Shown here: in pieces, positions 8,393 through 16,092 of the stretch
How the letters are laid out: each line of letters opens with the position of its first letter
Numbering within the stretch: the first letter of the stretch is position 1
From: a virus
IMG/VR virus record: IMGVR_UViG_3300028854_000020
Coordinates: 1 to 64,000 of that record
Strand: one strand, 5' to 3'
DNA length: 64,000 nucleotides
Made by a program: the position numbers and the translations under genes
Notes under the pieces: generated by a model
The model's database searches: none
What the model was told of the DNA's origin: nothing
The model's input: only the letters and a program-made list of their open reading frames with translations

Positions 8393-8687
8393 TATACCAC
8401 CATTCATCTTTTTGGATATCATCAAACAAATCTTCTAAATCAATGTCATTCATTGGCCAAGCTATTCCATCAGATTCATCATTGTAGCAATATGGATGAT
8501 CACCACCTAATTGATTTTTATGCTTATAATTATAATCCATAAAATTAACACGACAATTACTAGCGTATATTTCGCTATGACAAGTTTGACATAACTGTAT
8601 TAGACCAAGTTTAGCAGACATATATTCTGTCTTACGCGCATTATGCTCGTCAATTTGTTCTTGTGTCGGTCCAAATTTATTTTCCAT
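8370..8687 (-). CDS. Zinc-finger-like protein, paralogue 1 of the minus operon
   Basis: 105 residues. YMSAKLGLIQLCQTCHSEIY matches the core of the two downstream paralogues (KLGxIxLCxxC). The C-terminal half is acidic with many Trp and Asp. It starts within the stop region of the small membrane gene (TAATATG). Confidence 0.6.
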   Translation of the reverse strand: MENKFGPTQEQIDEHNARKTEYMSAKLGLIQLCQTCHSEIYASNCRVNFMDYNYKHKNQLGGDHPYCYNDESDGIAWPMNDIDLEDLFDDIQKDEWWYNGTEPEY

Positions 8688-8688
8688 A

Positions 8689-8853
8689 TTAGTGTTTCCA
8701 GTAATAAATCATCCAATAAAATACATACAACCATCCCAATAGACAATGAATCACGGCCCAACCAAGAGAATGCCAAGTTTGCCAAGACAAAATTGCTGCA
8801 ATTATACAACCTATAAGACCTAATGATTCTCCATTATTATTTGAATTAGACAT
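8689..8853 (-). CDS. Small membrane protein, first gene of the minus operon
   Basis: 54 residues: polar start MSNSNNNGESLG, then two hydrophobic stretches (about 12-24 and 32-50) rich in Ile, Leu, Trp and Tyr. A perfect RBS GGAGG precedes ATG, and the promoter at 8882-8910 lies directly upstream. Likely an inner-membrane protein; function is unknown. Confidence 0.65.
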   Translation of the reverse strand: MSNSNNNGESLGLIGCIIAAILSWQTWHSLGWAVIHCLLGWLYVFYWMIYYWKH

Positions 8854-8881
8854 ATTTCCTCCATTTCTTGACTACAAGATT

Positions 8882-8910
8882 AGTATACCAAAATAAAGGT
8901 ATATTGTCAA
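8882..8910 (-). promoter_or_regulatory. Sigma-70 promoter (minus strand)
   Basis: On the minus strand, TTGACA (8910-8905), spacer 17, TATACT (8887-8882). The leader that follows reads AATCTTGTAGTCAAGAAA, the same leader seen after plus promoters at 30753, 45673, 46038 and 58837. It drives the operon 8853-7459. Confidence 0.85.
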
Positions 8911-8947
8911 GCACAAAATAATAGTTGTAAAAATATTATAAACAGGT

Positions 8948-8976
8948 TTGACAAACAAACCAAAGTTTGATATACT
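8948..8976 (+). promoter_or_regulatory. Sigma-70 promoter, leaderless type
   Basis: TTGACA 8948-8953, spacer 17 containing ACCAAAGTTTGA, TATACT 8971-8976. An ATG lies exactly 6 nt after the -10 box, at 8983. Confidence 0.85.
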
Positions 8977-9005
8977 ATATTTATGAATGAAAAGATTACA
9001 ATTCG

Positions 9006-9245
9006 ATGTCGGAATCGGAGCAATTGGCTGCTGTTAATCGATATGGTTATGCAATTTATTATATCAAAAACCCAAGCGAAGCCGTGCAATTGGCTGCGGT
9101 TAAACAAAATGTTTGGGCCATTGATGCCATCAAAAATCCAAGTGAAACTGTTCAATTGGCTGCTGTTAATAAAGATAGTCGGGTCATTAATTACATCAAG
9201 AATTCAACAATATCTGTTCAAATGTTGGCAAAATTTTTATCTTGA
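9006..9245 (+). CDS. DUF4116-like 22-residue repeat protein (3 repeats), N-terminus frameshifted
   Basis: 79 residues from ATG 9006: three repeats of the pattern VQLAAVNxxxxAIxYIKNPSEx, then the conserved end ISVQMLAKFLS. Paralogues are at 30470, 33143 and 58290. In the 58290 copy translation starts at the leaderless ATG with MNEKDYNLMSES. Here the matching ATG is at 8983, but one A is missing from the A-run at about 8989-8992, so that ATG reads out of frame and only the internal ATG 9006 gives the repeat frame. The TGA stop lies inside the TTGACA of the next promoter. Function is unknown; the repeat probably forms helical pairs. Confidence 0.65.
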   Translation: MSESEQLAAVNRYGYAIYYIKNPSEAVQLAAVKQNVWAIDAIKNPSETVQLAAVNKDSRVINYIKNSTISVQMLAKFLS

Positions 9246-9270
9246 CAAACAAACCAAAATTTGATAAATT
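9242..9270 (+). promoter_or_regulatory. Sigma-70 promoter (weak -10)
   Basis: TTGACA 9242-9247, spacer 17, TAAATT 9265-9270. It is a near copy of the promoter at 8948 with a degraded -10 box. It drives the 9297 gene. Confidence 0.65.
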
Positions 9271-9296
9271 GTATTTGTATATGAAAGGATATCTAT

Positions 9297-9584
9297 TTGA
9301 AAGATGTGATTGATCAAGAATTGTCCATCGGTGATTATGTCACTGGTATATGGGCAAATGCCGAGCTTGAATTATTTGAAATAGTGGATTTACAAGAGAA
9401 TGGAAAATTTACAAGTAATTCACGAATCAAACGTGGCGCTGTTGTTGTTTTAAAGCGTTTATTTAACAGTGATGTTTCGGAAGATCGTCAAAATAAACCA
9501 GTTAAGAAACTTAATTCTCAGGTTACCAAAGTTCCAGAGCAAGCGGTTCGTGATTACGTTATGATGTATAAATTGGAAAATTGA
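9297..9584 (+). CDS. Small GDYV-domain protein with YKLEN tail
   Basis: 95 residues with a TTG start; AAGGA lies 7 nt upstream. The start MKDVIDQELSIGDYVTG matches the 7718 minus-strand protein, and the end is YVMMYKLEN. It is a member of the LE-tail family. The middle is basic. Function is unknown; the GDYV start suggests a small SH3-like barrel. Confidence 0.6.
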   Translation: MKDVIDQELSIGDYVTGIWANAELELFEIVDLQENGKFTSNSRIKRGAVVVLKRLFNSDVSEDRQNKPVKKLNSQVTKVPEQAVRDYVMMYKLEN

Positions 9585-9585
9585 G

Positions 9586-9614
9586 TTGACTTTTAATTGA
9601 AATTTTGATATACT
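9586..9614 (+). promoter_or_regulatory. Sigma-70 promoter
   Basis: TTGACT 9586-9591, spacer 17, TATACT 9609-9614, right after the stop codon of the previous gene. Confidence 0.8.
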
Positions 9615-9634
9615 ATATTTGAGGTTGAGAAAGG

Positions 9635-10018
9635 ATGACAATATTGTCTACTTTTCGTTTTAACACGGTGAAATTTTGTGAACCAAATTTTTGTAAACTT
9701 TGTAAAATTCAATGTTTATCTTCGTTGGATTATACAGATCATGTAAAAAATGTTCACCGCGCAACTATAGGCAATAATGGATGTATTCAAAAAGAATTTT
9801 GTAGTTGTGGAAAGAAGGCATTATACAGAGTTCGAGATAATGGATATTGTTCGGAGCATAGACAAAACGCCATCGATGATACTAAACAACAAACCATTAG
9901 GTATGATGGTTGGAAAACATCAATTGATGTTGCAATTGCAAAACGAGATAAGAATGATAAGAATACCGCTGGATTTCAAGTTGAATATCGTATACCGAAA
10001 GGAATAACAAATGTATAA
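9635..10018 (+). CDS. Zinc-finger protein (C2H2-like plus second Cys/His set)
   Basis: 127 residues. CKLCKIQCLSSLDYTDHVKNVH resembles a C2H2 finger (split here: CxxC ... HxxxxH). A second set CSCGKKA...YCSEH follows at about 55-75. The C-terminal third is basic. It may bind nucleic acid. RBS GAGAAAGG precedes ATG. Confidence 0.6.
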   Translation: MTILSTFRFNTVKFCEPNFCKLCKIQCLSSLDYTDHVKNVHRATIGNNGCIQKEFCSCGKKALYRVRDNGYCSEHRQNAIDDTKQQTIRYDGWKTSIDVAIAKRDKNDKNTAGFQVEYRIPKGITNV

Positions 10019-10262
10019 AAAGGGTGATAGTGTAGTTTTGACAACTTCCGAAAGCGGAGATTGGATTGGCTTGTATATAAATGGAGAATTGGTTGGCCAA
10101 GATCATTCTTTTACATCCACTAAACTTTTGTCAATGCTTGGAGTTTCTCATCGAAATACTGTTGTTTCTGACGATATTATGGCACATGTTGCTGGATTTC
10201 CGGCAACTTTTGAGGAACTTGACGAATATCTTGACGACGAAATGAACTGTAATCTTTTTTAA
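10011..10262 (+). CDS. Hypothetical protein
   Basis: 83 residues, overlapping the zinc-finger gene by 8 bp. N-terminal KKGDSVVLTTSESGDWIGLY looks like a small beta-barrel; the C-terminus is acidic (EELDEYLDDEMN). Not recognised. Confidence 0.55.
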   Translation: MYKKGDSVVLTTSESGDWIGLYINGELVGQDHSFTSTKLLSMLGVSHRNTVVSDDIMAHVAGFPATFEELDEYLDDEMNCNLF

Positions 10263-10271
10263 GGAAAGACC

Positions 10272-10592
10272 ATGATTATATTAGCTTTAGTTTGGATACA
10301 TTTTATTGCAGATTTTTTGTTGCAATCTGACAATATGGCGATTAACAAATCAATTAGTAATAAATGGTTGACAATTCATGTTTTTACATATAGTTTGCTA
10401 TTTGTAATGTTTGGTTGGAAGTTCTGGTTAATCACTTTTGTTTTCCATTTTGTGACTGATTATATTACGTCACGTGGAACATCATATTTATGGAAGAAAA
10501 ATGAACGTCATTGGTTTTTTGTTTTGATTGGTTTGGATCAGGCAATTCATTTAACCACACTTTTTCTAACGTATCGGTATTTATTCCTCTAA
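10272..10592 (+). CDS. DUF3307-like membrane protein
   Basis: 106 residues, mostly membrane-embedded. [18 protein letters not shown] near the N-terminus and a later HFVTDY match the DUF3307 pattern of paired His/Asp motifs in transmembrane helices. Three to four helices are predicted by eye. RBS AAGGAAAG precedes ATG. Function is unknown. Confidence 0.7.
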   Translation: MIILALVWIHFIADFLLQSDNMAINKSISNKWLTIHVFTYSLLFVMFGWKFWLITFVFHFVTDYITSRGTSYLWKKNERHWFFVLIGLDQAIHLTTLFLTYRYLFL

Positions 10593-10611
10593 TACAAAGA
10601 AAGGAACATAA

Positions 10612-11322
10612 ATGAAAATAACCTTCCCGTCAACAATAAACCCGGAAAAATATCAATTCATATATGACACTGATAGTTATGCTCGAAGTGGCCCATTTGG
10701 TTATTGTTTTGAGTATCAAGAACGAAGAAATGATGGTATTTCATTTACATATGCTATGTCTCTTCCAACTAATTTGGCAGGAGAATATCTTATATCATTG
10801 TCAGCAATTTTGATGGGTGAAGAAAATGATGAATTGTATCGATCACTGTTTTATAGATTGACAAATAATATACCAAATACAGACATTATTTTCGCTTCCA
10901 AAGTTGTTTATAATGCAAAAAAGAGAAAGTATTATTCCACATCGTTAAGAAAAATTTCATCTGTATCATCTAAGCAATATGATAAGAGGTTTGAGCAAGT
11001 TCATGATGAATTGGATGGTTCTGTAAAAAGCATTTTTGAAATTTTGAATGGTCGTAATAATGAAGGTTTTCATCAATATGATGTTGCAAAGACAATTAAT
11101 AAGTGGAGGCAATCCTTAAAAATGCGCGAGTATCGTAAATTGTTTATGGAACTGCCAGCTAAATATTTGAAATGGACAGATAGTTATAATGAAGCGGCAG
11201 CAATAGATTATGCTTATGAAGCCGTTATGTCTGCTCTTACTATTTGGAAAACAAAAAAAGAATACAAAAATCATGTAGATCAATATATGCAAAATGCAAT
11301 GGTTGCAAAACTGGAGTCGTAG
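10612..11322 (+). CDS. Hypothetical protein with KLES tail
   Basis: 236 residues, not recognised. The N-terminal half is mixed alpha/beta, the C-terminal half is helical and basic. It ends in NAMVAKLES, the same tail as the small-protein family, although the rest is unrelated. RBS AAAGGAAC precedes ATG. Confidence 0.6.
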   Translation: MKITFPSTINPEKYQFIYDTDSYARSGPFGYCFEYQERRNDGISFTYAMSLPTNLAGEYLISLSAILMGEENDELYRSLFYRLTNNIPNTDIIFASKVVYNAKKRKYYSTSLRKISSVSSKQYDKRFEQVHDELDGSVKSIFEILNGRNNEGFHQYDVAKTINKWRQSLKMREYRKLFMELPAKYLKWTDSYNEAAAIDYAYEAVMSALTIWKTKKEYKNHVDQYMQNAMVAKLES

Positions 11323-11324
11323 AC

Positions 11325-11353
11325 TTGACAAAAGAACTAAAATTTGGTATACT
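11325..11353 (+). promoter_or_regulatory. Sigma-70 promoter
   Basis: TTGACA 11325-11330, spacer 17, TATACT 11348-11353, just after the previous stop codon. Confidence 0.85.
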
Positions 11354-11377
11354 TTAAATAGTGGAGGAAACAATAAT

Positions 11378-11581
11378 ATGATGGGTGTTCGTGGGTATGC
11401 AACAAAAAAGTTGTTGAAGGCTGCAATTGGCAAACCGTTGCGGTATGTTGAAACGTCTATGTTTGGTCCAGAATATAAGGAAACTGGAAAGTTTTGTGTT
11501 GTTGGGCCTGATGCATATAATGATCGGCGCTGGTATGCCGAAGTAACCATGGAAAATGGATTGATAAAGAAAGTTACCTAA
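11378..11581 (+). CDS. Hypothetical protein
   Basis: 67 residues from ATG 11378 (a second ATG follows at 11381). RBS GTGGAGG is upstream and the promoter lies about 25 bp before. Basic N-terminus, then a compact mixed region. Longer in-frame extension upstream is not used because it would run through the promoter. Confidence 0.55.
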   Translation: MMGVRGYATKKLLKAAIGKPLRYVETSMFGPEYKETGKFCVVGPDAYNDRRWYAEVTMENGLIKKVT

Positions 11582-11769
11582 TGAAAAATTGGCATATAAC
11601 ATGGCAGTTATTGTTATCAGTGATAGTAAGTTATATCATTATTATACCAATGACTCGTTATATAATAATTCCATATATGCCATGGCATACGGTGTTAACA
11701 ATTGATGGTGGAGCATTCACAATATTTCTGCCTTTTATATTGACATTGGGATGGAAGCTAGAGAGATAA
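11581..11769 (+). CDS. Small membrane protein
   Basis: 62 residues with two hydrophobic segments (about 8-32 and 40-58). It starts on the last base of the previous stop (TAATG). It ends in WKLER. Function is unknown. Confidence 0.5.
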   Translation: MKNWHITWQLLLSVIVSYIIIIPMTRYIIIPYMPWHTVLTIDGGAFTIFLPFILTLGWKLER

Positions 11770-11811
11770 ACGGCTTGGCAACGAAAAAGAATTTTTAAAA
11801 AAATTGGAAAG

Positions 11812-11928
11812 TTAATAAATTTTGCGACGGGGAGCGGCACCGCGAAAGGTTGTCAAACGTTCGTCTTGGTCGCGTCCAAGAGCCTGATAGCGCACGTCCG
11901 TCGCCATATCTTTAAAACCATTCACCAT
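11812..11928 (-). CDS. Small basic protein, unusually GC-rich
   Basis: 38 residues from ATG 11928 (ATG 11907 also possible). It contains MATDVRYQALGRDQDERL then TTFRGAAPRRKIY. Codons CGC, GCC, CCC and GAC stand out against the AT-rich neighbours. It overlaps the next minus ORF by 17 bp. No clear RBS. Possibly recently acquired, or a short coding remnant. Confidence 0.35.
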   Translation of the reverse strand: MVNGFKDMATDVRYQALGRDQDERLTTFRGAAPRRKIY

Positions 11929-12043
11929 TAAATTTTGGTGGATAGTAGTATGGATTAATTGGTTTTGGTTTTTTGATTAATATAAGACCAAAACTAATTA
12001 ATGCAATGCTGGCTAGAAGCGCAATTTTTGTTGGAATGTTCAT
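11912..12043 (-). CDS. Small signal-anchored peptide
   Basis: 43 residues: MNIPTKIALLASIALISFG plus a few more hydrophobic residues, then KKPKPINPYYYPPKFNGEWF. One N-terminal membrane anchor with a Pro/Tyr-rich tail. No clear RBS or promoter on the minus strand, so confidence is low. Together with the ORF above it fills the 290-bp gap between plus genes. Confidence 0.35.
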   Translation of the reverse strand: MNIPTKIALLASIALISFGLILIKKPKPINPYYYPPKFNGEWF

Positions 12044-12061
12044 ATGGTTATTTAGGAGATT

Positions 12062-12322
12062 ATGTTGTCTACTTCTCACGATCCTTTAAAAATGATTGAT
12101 AAAAATAGTAAACTAATTAATAAAAATGATTTGGTTAAATACCCTACATATGCAACTTATGCTGTTGCTCCTGTAAATAAGATTGAAAACTGGTCCACTC
12201 AAATTGTTTTTGTATTTGACGAGTATATTCGTAGAAATCCATATGAAGTTGAAGTTATTACTTTAGAAGAAGCAATGCTATTGGCATTTGAAGGGATTTC
12301 AGTGAAATTCGATGAAACATAA
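12062..12322 (+). CDS. Hypothetical protein with internal EEAMLLAFE motif
   Basis: 86 residues. ATG 12062 and TTG 12065 both follow RBS AGGAG. It contains TLEEAMLLAFEG near the end, like the family tail, but continues 8 residues further. It overlaps the next gene. Confidence 0.5.
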   Translation: MLSTSHDPLKMIDKNSKLINKNDLVKYPTYATYAVAPVNKIENWSTQIVFVFDEYIRRNPYEVEVITLEEAMLLAFEGISVKFDET

Positions 12323-12515
12323 ATTTTCTATCGGTGATTATGTTTGGTATCGTCCAATATATTTTTGGTTAATGGGAACCCAACTTGGAACAATAGAACG
12401 CATCGATGATGATACTATTTGGTTTAAATGTAAGTTTGGATTATATGGTTTACAAATTTGGGAAGTAACACCAGCAACAAACGAAGAAGTTATGTTGTGG
12501 AAATTTGAAAATTGA
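12312..12515 (+). CDS. Small GDYV-domain protein with KFEN tail
   Basis: 67 residues: KFSIGDYVWYRP start, GTIERID middle and EEVMLWKFEN end, the full layout of the small-protein family. It overlaps the previous gene by 11 bp. Confidence 0.6.
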   Translation: MKHKFSIGDYVWYRPIYFWLMGTQLGTIERIDDDTIWFKCKFGLYGLQIWEVTPATNEEVMLWKFEN

Positions 12516-12528
12516 AAGGAATATAAAA

Positions 12529-12963
12529 ATGATTGATGAAAGAATTTATGTAATCGTTCCGCAGACAGTTCAGTGTGAAGTGATTACTCCGTTGGATAAT
12601 GAAACAATAAAAGTGGAAACCAAGTCATTTCCAATGGTCGCTGGTCGTCTTATTGCGCAGGGAGTTCATATCGGAAGGATGCTTGGAAATTGGTATTTTA
12701 ATAGAGGTAATCCAGAAATTACTACAATTGTATTGAGTGTTCGTAATACAAAGGAACTGCGTAAAGTATCTGATGAAATTAAAAGAAAAGTGGATGAACT
12801 TGTAGAAACTGTTGATAGGATTCCTTATGAAGAGTTTCATGACACCAATGTTGCTTTTTATGGAACAGAAGATAAAATCCACACGATTACTGCATTTGGA
12901 CCGATCACACCAGAGATTCGCGAATTGTTTGAAGAAGCGATTGGTCATTTGGAATTGTTCTAA
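12529..12963 (+). CDS. Peptidyl-tRNA hydrolase type 2 (PTH2)-like protein
   Basis: 144 residues from ATG 12529, which has RBS AAAGGA. The order of motifs matches PTH2: VAGRLIAQGVHIGRML (family GKxAAQxxHA helix), a TTIVLSVRNTKELRKV strand-helix, VAFYGTEDKIHTITAFGPI, and a final IGHLELF (family GHLKL). PTH2 enzymes free tRNA from stalled peptidyl-tRNA. It is more divergent than cellular PTH2 and the Lys of the GK motif is absent. It fits the tRNA theme of this genome. Confidence 0.55.
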   Translation: MIDERIYVIVPQTVQCEVITPLDNETIKVETKSFPMVAGRLIAQGVHIGRMLGNWYFNRGNPEITTIVLSVRNTKELRKVSDEIKRKVDELVETVDRIPYEEFHDTNVAFYGTEDKIHTITAFGPITPEIRELFEEAIGHLELF

Positions 12964-12980
12964 ATATTAGAAAGGGATAT

Positions 12981-13244
12981 ATGATTAGCACCAAAGAGGA
13001 TCGAAGAAAAAAAGCAATTAATTTAATTGATATTTTAACAAGCAATGTTTTATGCTTCAAAAGAACAAAACCAAAAACATTACCAAAAGGAATAAATTTT
13101 AATAACAATGAATGGATAAGTATTGAAACAGTATATAGATTAATTTTAAATGGAAAAGATATTTCAATAAATTTTTTATTTGATCTTGAAGAAATAGAAA
13201 ATAAATATAAAGAATATTTATTTTTGGCAAAATTGGAAAGTTGA
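12981..13244 (+). CDS. Hypothetical protein with AKLES tail
   Basis: 87 residues, basic N-terminal half, ends YLFLAKLES. It shares only the tail with the family. RBS AGAAAGGGA precedes ATG. Confidence 0.55.
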   Translation: MISTKEDRRKKAINLIDILTSNVLCFKRTKPKTLPKGINFNNNEWISIETVYRLILNGKDISINFLFDLEEIENKYKEYLFLAKLES

Positions 13245-13251
13245 AAATATT

Positions 13252-13668
13252 ATGAAGCAGAATATGTCAAAACGGTGGTCTCGTGGATTTGAAGTTGCTC
13301 GTGCAGCTTCGTTCCATAGCAATGGAATAACCAATGGCCAAAAGATGGGTGCGGCATTGTATGCTGGCTCTACTTTACTATCCCTTGGATTCAACGATTA
13401 TGACCGCACATCGAAGCATTCTCAACATTCTACTTACGTTGGTAATCTCCACGCCGAAATAGCTTGTCTGACAAGGCGTTGGCATTACGATAAATCCAAT
13501 AATTTGATTTTGTATATAGCAAGAACGGTCACTGATACGAAAAAGACTGTTCTGCAATATGGAGTATCTCGCCCATGCCAAAGTTGTATGAAAGCAATAC
13601 AAGCATTTGGAGTTCGTCGTGTTAGATTTTTTGATGAAAATGGAATACCAACCGAAGTGAAAATTTAA
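13252..13668 (+). CDS. Cytidine deaminase-fold protein
   Basis: 138 residues. Zinc-site motifs of the cytidine/deoxycytidylate deaminase superfamily: LHAEIACL (His ligand and catalytic Glu, about 73-80) and RPCQSCMKAI (two Cys ligands, about 108-113). It differs from the dCMP deaminase at 1737 and lacks its nucleotide motifs. Substrate could be a nucleoside, a base or RNA. Confidence 0.75.
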   Translation: MKQNMSKRWSRGFEVARAASFHSNGITNGQKMGAALYAGSTLLSLGFNDYDRTSKHSQHSTYVGNLHAEIACLTRRWHYDKSNNLILYIARTVTDTKKTVLQYGVSRPCQSCMKAIQAFGVRRVRFFDENGIPTEVKI

Positions 13669-13669
13669 C

Positions 13670-13698
13670 TTGACTTTTATTCTAAAATGCGATAAACT
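13670..13698 (+). promoter_or_regulatory. Sigma-70 promoter
   Basis: TTGACT 13670-13675, spacer 17, TAAACT 13693-13698. It drives the exported protein gene at 13726. Confidence 0.7.
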
Positions 13699-13725
13699 AA
13701 ATTCATTATGTTATTTGGAGGAAAA

Positions 13726-14061
13726 ATGAAAGTATTTTTAGGCATTATTTTTACATTATGTTCTATTTCAAGTTTTGCTCAGACAAATCCAACAGAAACA
13801 AAGACAGTTCAAGCATCTGTTCCACCGGCTATTGTGATGGGAACAGCACCAGTGATTTCAGATATTCAACAGAAAAATTTTTATAAGGCTTTGGCGGAAC
13901 AACTTAAAATTCAAATAGATTTAAAACAAGCACAAGATGCCGTGAACGCTGCTGCAAAGTCTATGGTTGCAACATGCGGTGATAATTATAATCTAAATTA
14001 TACTTTAACTCTTAATGGTCCCGATCCAATTTGTGTAAAAAAACCAAAGCAAAATAAGTAA
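13726..14061 (+). CDS. Exported protein with signal peptide
   Basis: 111 residues. A clear Sec signal peptide (MKVFLGIIFTLCSISSFAQ, cleavage after FA or AQ) is followed by a Pro/Thr-rich linker, a helical segment and a C-terminal part with two Cys. ATG 13726 has RBS GGAGG; the ATG 18 nt upstream has none. Probably periplasmic; function is unknown. Confidence 0.7.
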   Translation: MKVFLGIIFTLCSISSFAQTNPTETKTVQASVPPAIVMGTAPVISDIQQKNFYKALAEQLKIQIDLKQAQDAVNAAAKSMVATCGDNYNLNYTLTLNGPDPICVKKPKQNK

Positions 14062-14073
14062 GAAAGGAAATAT

Positions 14074-14418
14074 ATGAATATTCCAGAAGATTTGCAACAG
14101 ATATATGAATTTTGCAATGATATGGTAATTAATAAGGTTGAAACATTCAAAATAACACCAAAGAGCATGTTGTGTTTGATTGAACGCATTGGAGCATTAG
14201 AAGATTCTACTAATACATCTTCTTGTATTCATGATAGTTGCCGGGAAAAAATCAACGAAGGAAAGAAAACTATAATTGAATTGAGACATGATAATAAACT
14301 TTTATCTCAACAGATTATTGATGTGACAAAAACAGAAAGCCAAAAATTATGGAATAGTGTTGATGATGCCGCTAAAGAAATAGCTACGTGGCCAGAGTGG
14401 ATGAAGGAAGGTAATTAA
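14074..14418 (+). CDS. Hypothetical protein, partly coiled coil
   Basis: 114 residues. A helical central region (about 60-95) with heptad-like spacing, and two Cys in SSCIHDSC. RBS AAGAAAGGAAA precedes ATG. Not recognised. Confidence 0.55.
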   Translation: MNIPEDLQQIYEFCNDMVINKVETFKITPKSMLCLIERIGALEDSTNTSSCIHDSCREKINEGKKTIIELRHDNKLLSQQIIDVTKTESQKLWNSVDDAAKEIATWPEWMKEGN

Positions 14419-14868
14419 ATGTCAAATTCTACAAAGGTTTCTATATTTTTTGCAACTTGTATGGCTTTAATTTGTATAAATTTTACCATAGGCTGGTGTA
14501 TACTTAATTATCATCCACACATGTTACAACCAATTAATTCCGAAGTAATTACTACAAAATATAATAAATTTGTAACAGATGCAAAAGGAACAAAAGTTGT
14601 AATATATCATTCACCCTTGGTAAAAGATATGCCAGAAAACGAAAGATTTAAAAATACGATTTTCTTTGTTCAAGATGGTAGTGCAGTTTTACTTAATCTT
14701 GATTCTCTAAACTATAACATAGGCGAAGATGTCGTATGGAAATCAAATGGAAAATGGTATGGTGTATTAAAAGACAAAAATATTGATCCAGCAAGTATCA
14801 GATTTATTAATTATAACACACCAGAACAATGTCATTGTGTTCCTATTACTTTAATGGATGAAAAATAA
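14419..14868 (+). CDS. Membrane-anchored hypothetical protein
   Basis: 149 residues. One N-terminal membrane segment (about 7-29), then an outside domain rich in beta-strand with a C-terminal CHC pair. The start directly abuts the previous stop. Function is unknown. Confidence 0.55.
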   Translation: MSNSTKVSIFFATCMALICINFTIGWCILNYHPHMLQPINSEVITTKYNKFVTDAKGTKVVIYHSPLVKDMPENERFKNTIFFVQDGSAVLLNLDSLNYNIGEDVVWKSNGKWYGVLKDKNIDPASIRFINYNTPEQCHCVPITLMDEK

Positions 14869-14878
14869 AAAGGATAAA

Positions 14879-15208
14879 ATGTTTCTATGGCTCGATGATA
14901 TACGTGATCCCGCTCAATGTGGAGCAATTGGTGTAACTTGGGTTAAAACATACGATGAAGCAGTTGATTTGTTGAAAACAGGAAATGTAATAATTGCAGA
15001 TTTAGATCATGATCTTAATATTCAACAAACTTTAGGATTGACAGATGGCAACAAAACAGGATATGATGTGATTGTATGGATGGAAGAACATAATATATGG
15101 CCGGAAAAAGTTTTGATTCATAGTCAAAATCCATCTGGAAAATATAAAATGCTTCAAGCAGTTCAACGACATTATGGAAAGCTATTTCAGCCTCCATTTC
15201 GCGTGTAA
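14879..15208 (+). CDS. Cyclic-phosphate processing receiver-like (cREC) protein
   Basis: 109 residues from ATG 14879, which has RBS AAAAAGGA; the upstream ATG 14858 lies inside the previous gene. FLWLDDIRDP at the start, IIADLDHDL in the middle and LIHSQNPSGKYKM near the end are the signature blocks of the cREC receiver-like family. That family is linked to RNA repair with ligases and predicted to act on 2',3'-cyclic phosphate ends. It fits the two RNA ligases here. Activity is inferred from the family only. Confidence 0.7.
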   Translation: MFLWLDDIRDPAQCGAIGVTWVKTYDEAVDLLKTGNVIIADLDHDLNIQQTLGLTDGNKTGYDVIVWMEEHNIWPEKVLIHSQNPSGKYKMLQAVQRHYGKLFQPPFRV

Positions 15209-15214
15209 ACAGTT

Positions 15215-15521
15215 CTAATCCTGATAATGATTAGATGGCTGGTCCGGTGGTTTAACAAAACTAAGATAATTGACAGGTATCTTCATAAACGTCTTATTCC
15301 GTATGAATAAGTGGAGTCGGGGTATGTATCATTTCATAAAATAAATGATTGGTGGAGGCGCATTACGGTTTTTTTGTGACGTGGTGCCCCCAAATTTGGT
15401 GGAGTGTAATAGAATAAAAGAACGGCAAAGGATATATGCAATGTGTTAGCTACTATATTCCGTAGGTCTCAAATAAACACAGATTTAGTGACCCACGTTT
15501 TGAATATTCTATTACATTCCA
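15215..15521 (+). ncRNA. Candidate structured RNA in a 330-bp gene-free gap
   Basis: No credible ORF between 15209 and 15542. Several hairpins are visible: CTAATC/GATTAG (15215-15234), CTTATTC/GAATAAG (15293-15311), ATCATTT/AAATGAT (15328-15349). A 17-bp stem pairs 15400-15416 with 15505-15521 with a single G-U, closing an 88-nt internal region. No known family was recognised. It could be a small RNA or the long leader of the gene at 15543. Confidence 0.5.
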
Positions 15522-15542
15522 TCTAAATTAAAAGAGAGAATT

Positions 15543-16088
15543 ATGAAAACAGGAACAAAATCAATATTATTCGGAGCACATTGTTTTTTCCTACATCCTT
15601 TTTTTGTGGCATATTCATGGTATAAACTATATGGTTTTCCATTTGATCCAAGATTATGGTTTTGTTTCGGATTGCATGACATTGGATATTGGGGTAAAAC
15701 TCATATGGATGATAATTTAGGGGAAACACATCCAGAAACAGGTGCTAAAATAATTGAATTTTTGTTTGGTAAAGAATGGGGAGATTTTTGCTTATTTCAT
15801 TCAAGACATTATGCTAAGAGAGTTGGAAGACAACCTTCAAAATTGTGTTTTGCTGATAAATTAGCTTTTGTTTATACACCAAAATGGCTTTATATTCCAA
15901 TGGTAAGTTGGACAGGAGAAATTAACGAATATTTACAGAATGCACAAAAAAATGATAATTCGCGTTGGGCACCAACAAATTTTGATAAAAATAAATGGCA
16001 TTCTCAATTAAAAGAATATTTCATTAATTGGGTAGAAACTCATAAATCTGGTGCCGACGATACATGGACATTAAAAAGACATTCTTAG
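15543..16088 (+). CDS. HD-superfamily-like hydrolase (putative)
   Basis: 181 residues. FGLHDIGYWGKT (His-Asp pair, about 42-53), an acidic HMDDNLGETHPETG, and FHSRHYAKR give a spacing of His and Asp residues like an HD metal-dependent phosphohydrolase. The N-terminus has hydrophobic aromatic stretches. RBS AGAGAGAATT precedes ATG. Substrate is unknown. Confidence 0.5.
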   Translation: MKTGTKSILFGAHCFFLHPFFVAYSWYKLYGFPFDPRLWFCFGLHDIGYWGKTHMDDNLGETHPETGAKIIEFLFGKEWGDFCLFHSRHYAKRVGRQPSKLCFADKLAFVYTPKWLYIPMVSWTGEINEYLQNAQKNDNSRWAPTNFDKNKWHSQLKEYFINWVETHKSGADDTWTLKRHS

Positions 16089-16092
16089 CTTG

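Noticed and set aside
8600-8809. 69-codon minus-strand frame
   Set aside because: Overlaps two better-supported genes (8370-8687 and 8689-8853) in another frame and lacks a ribosome site.
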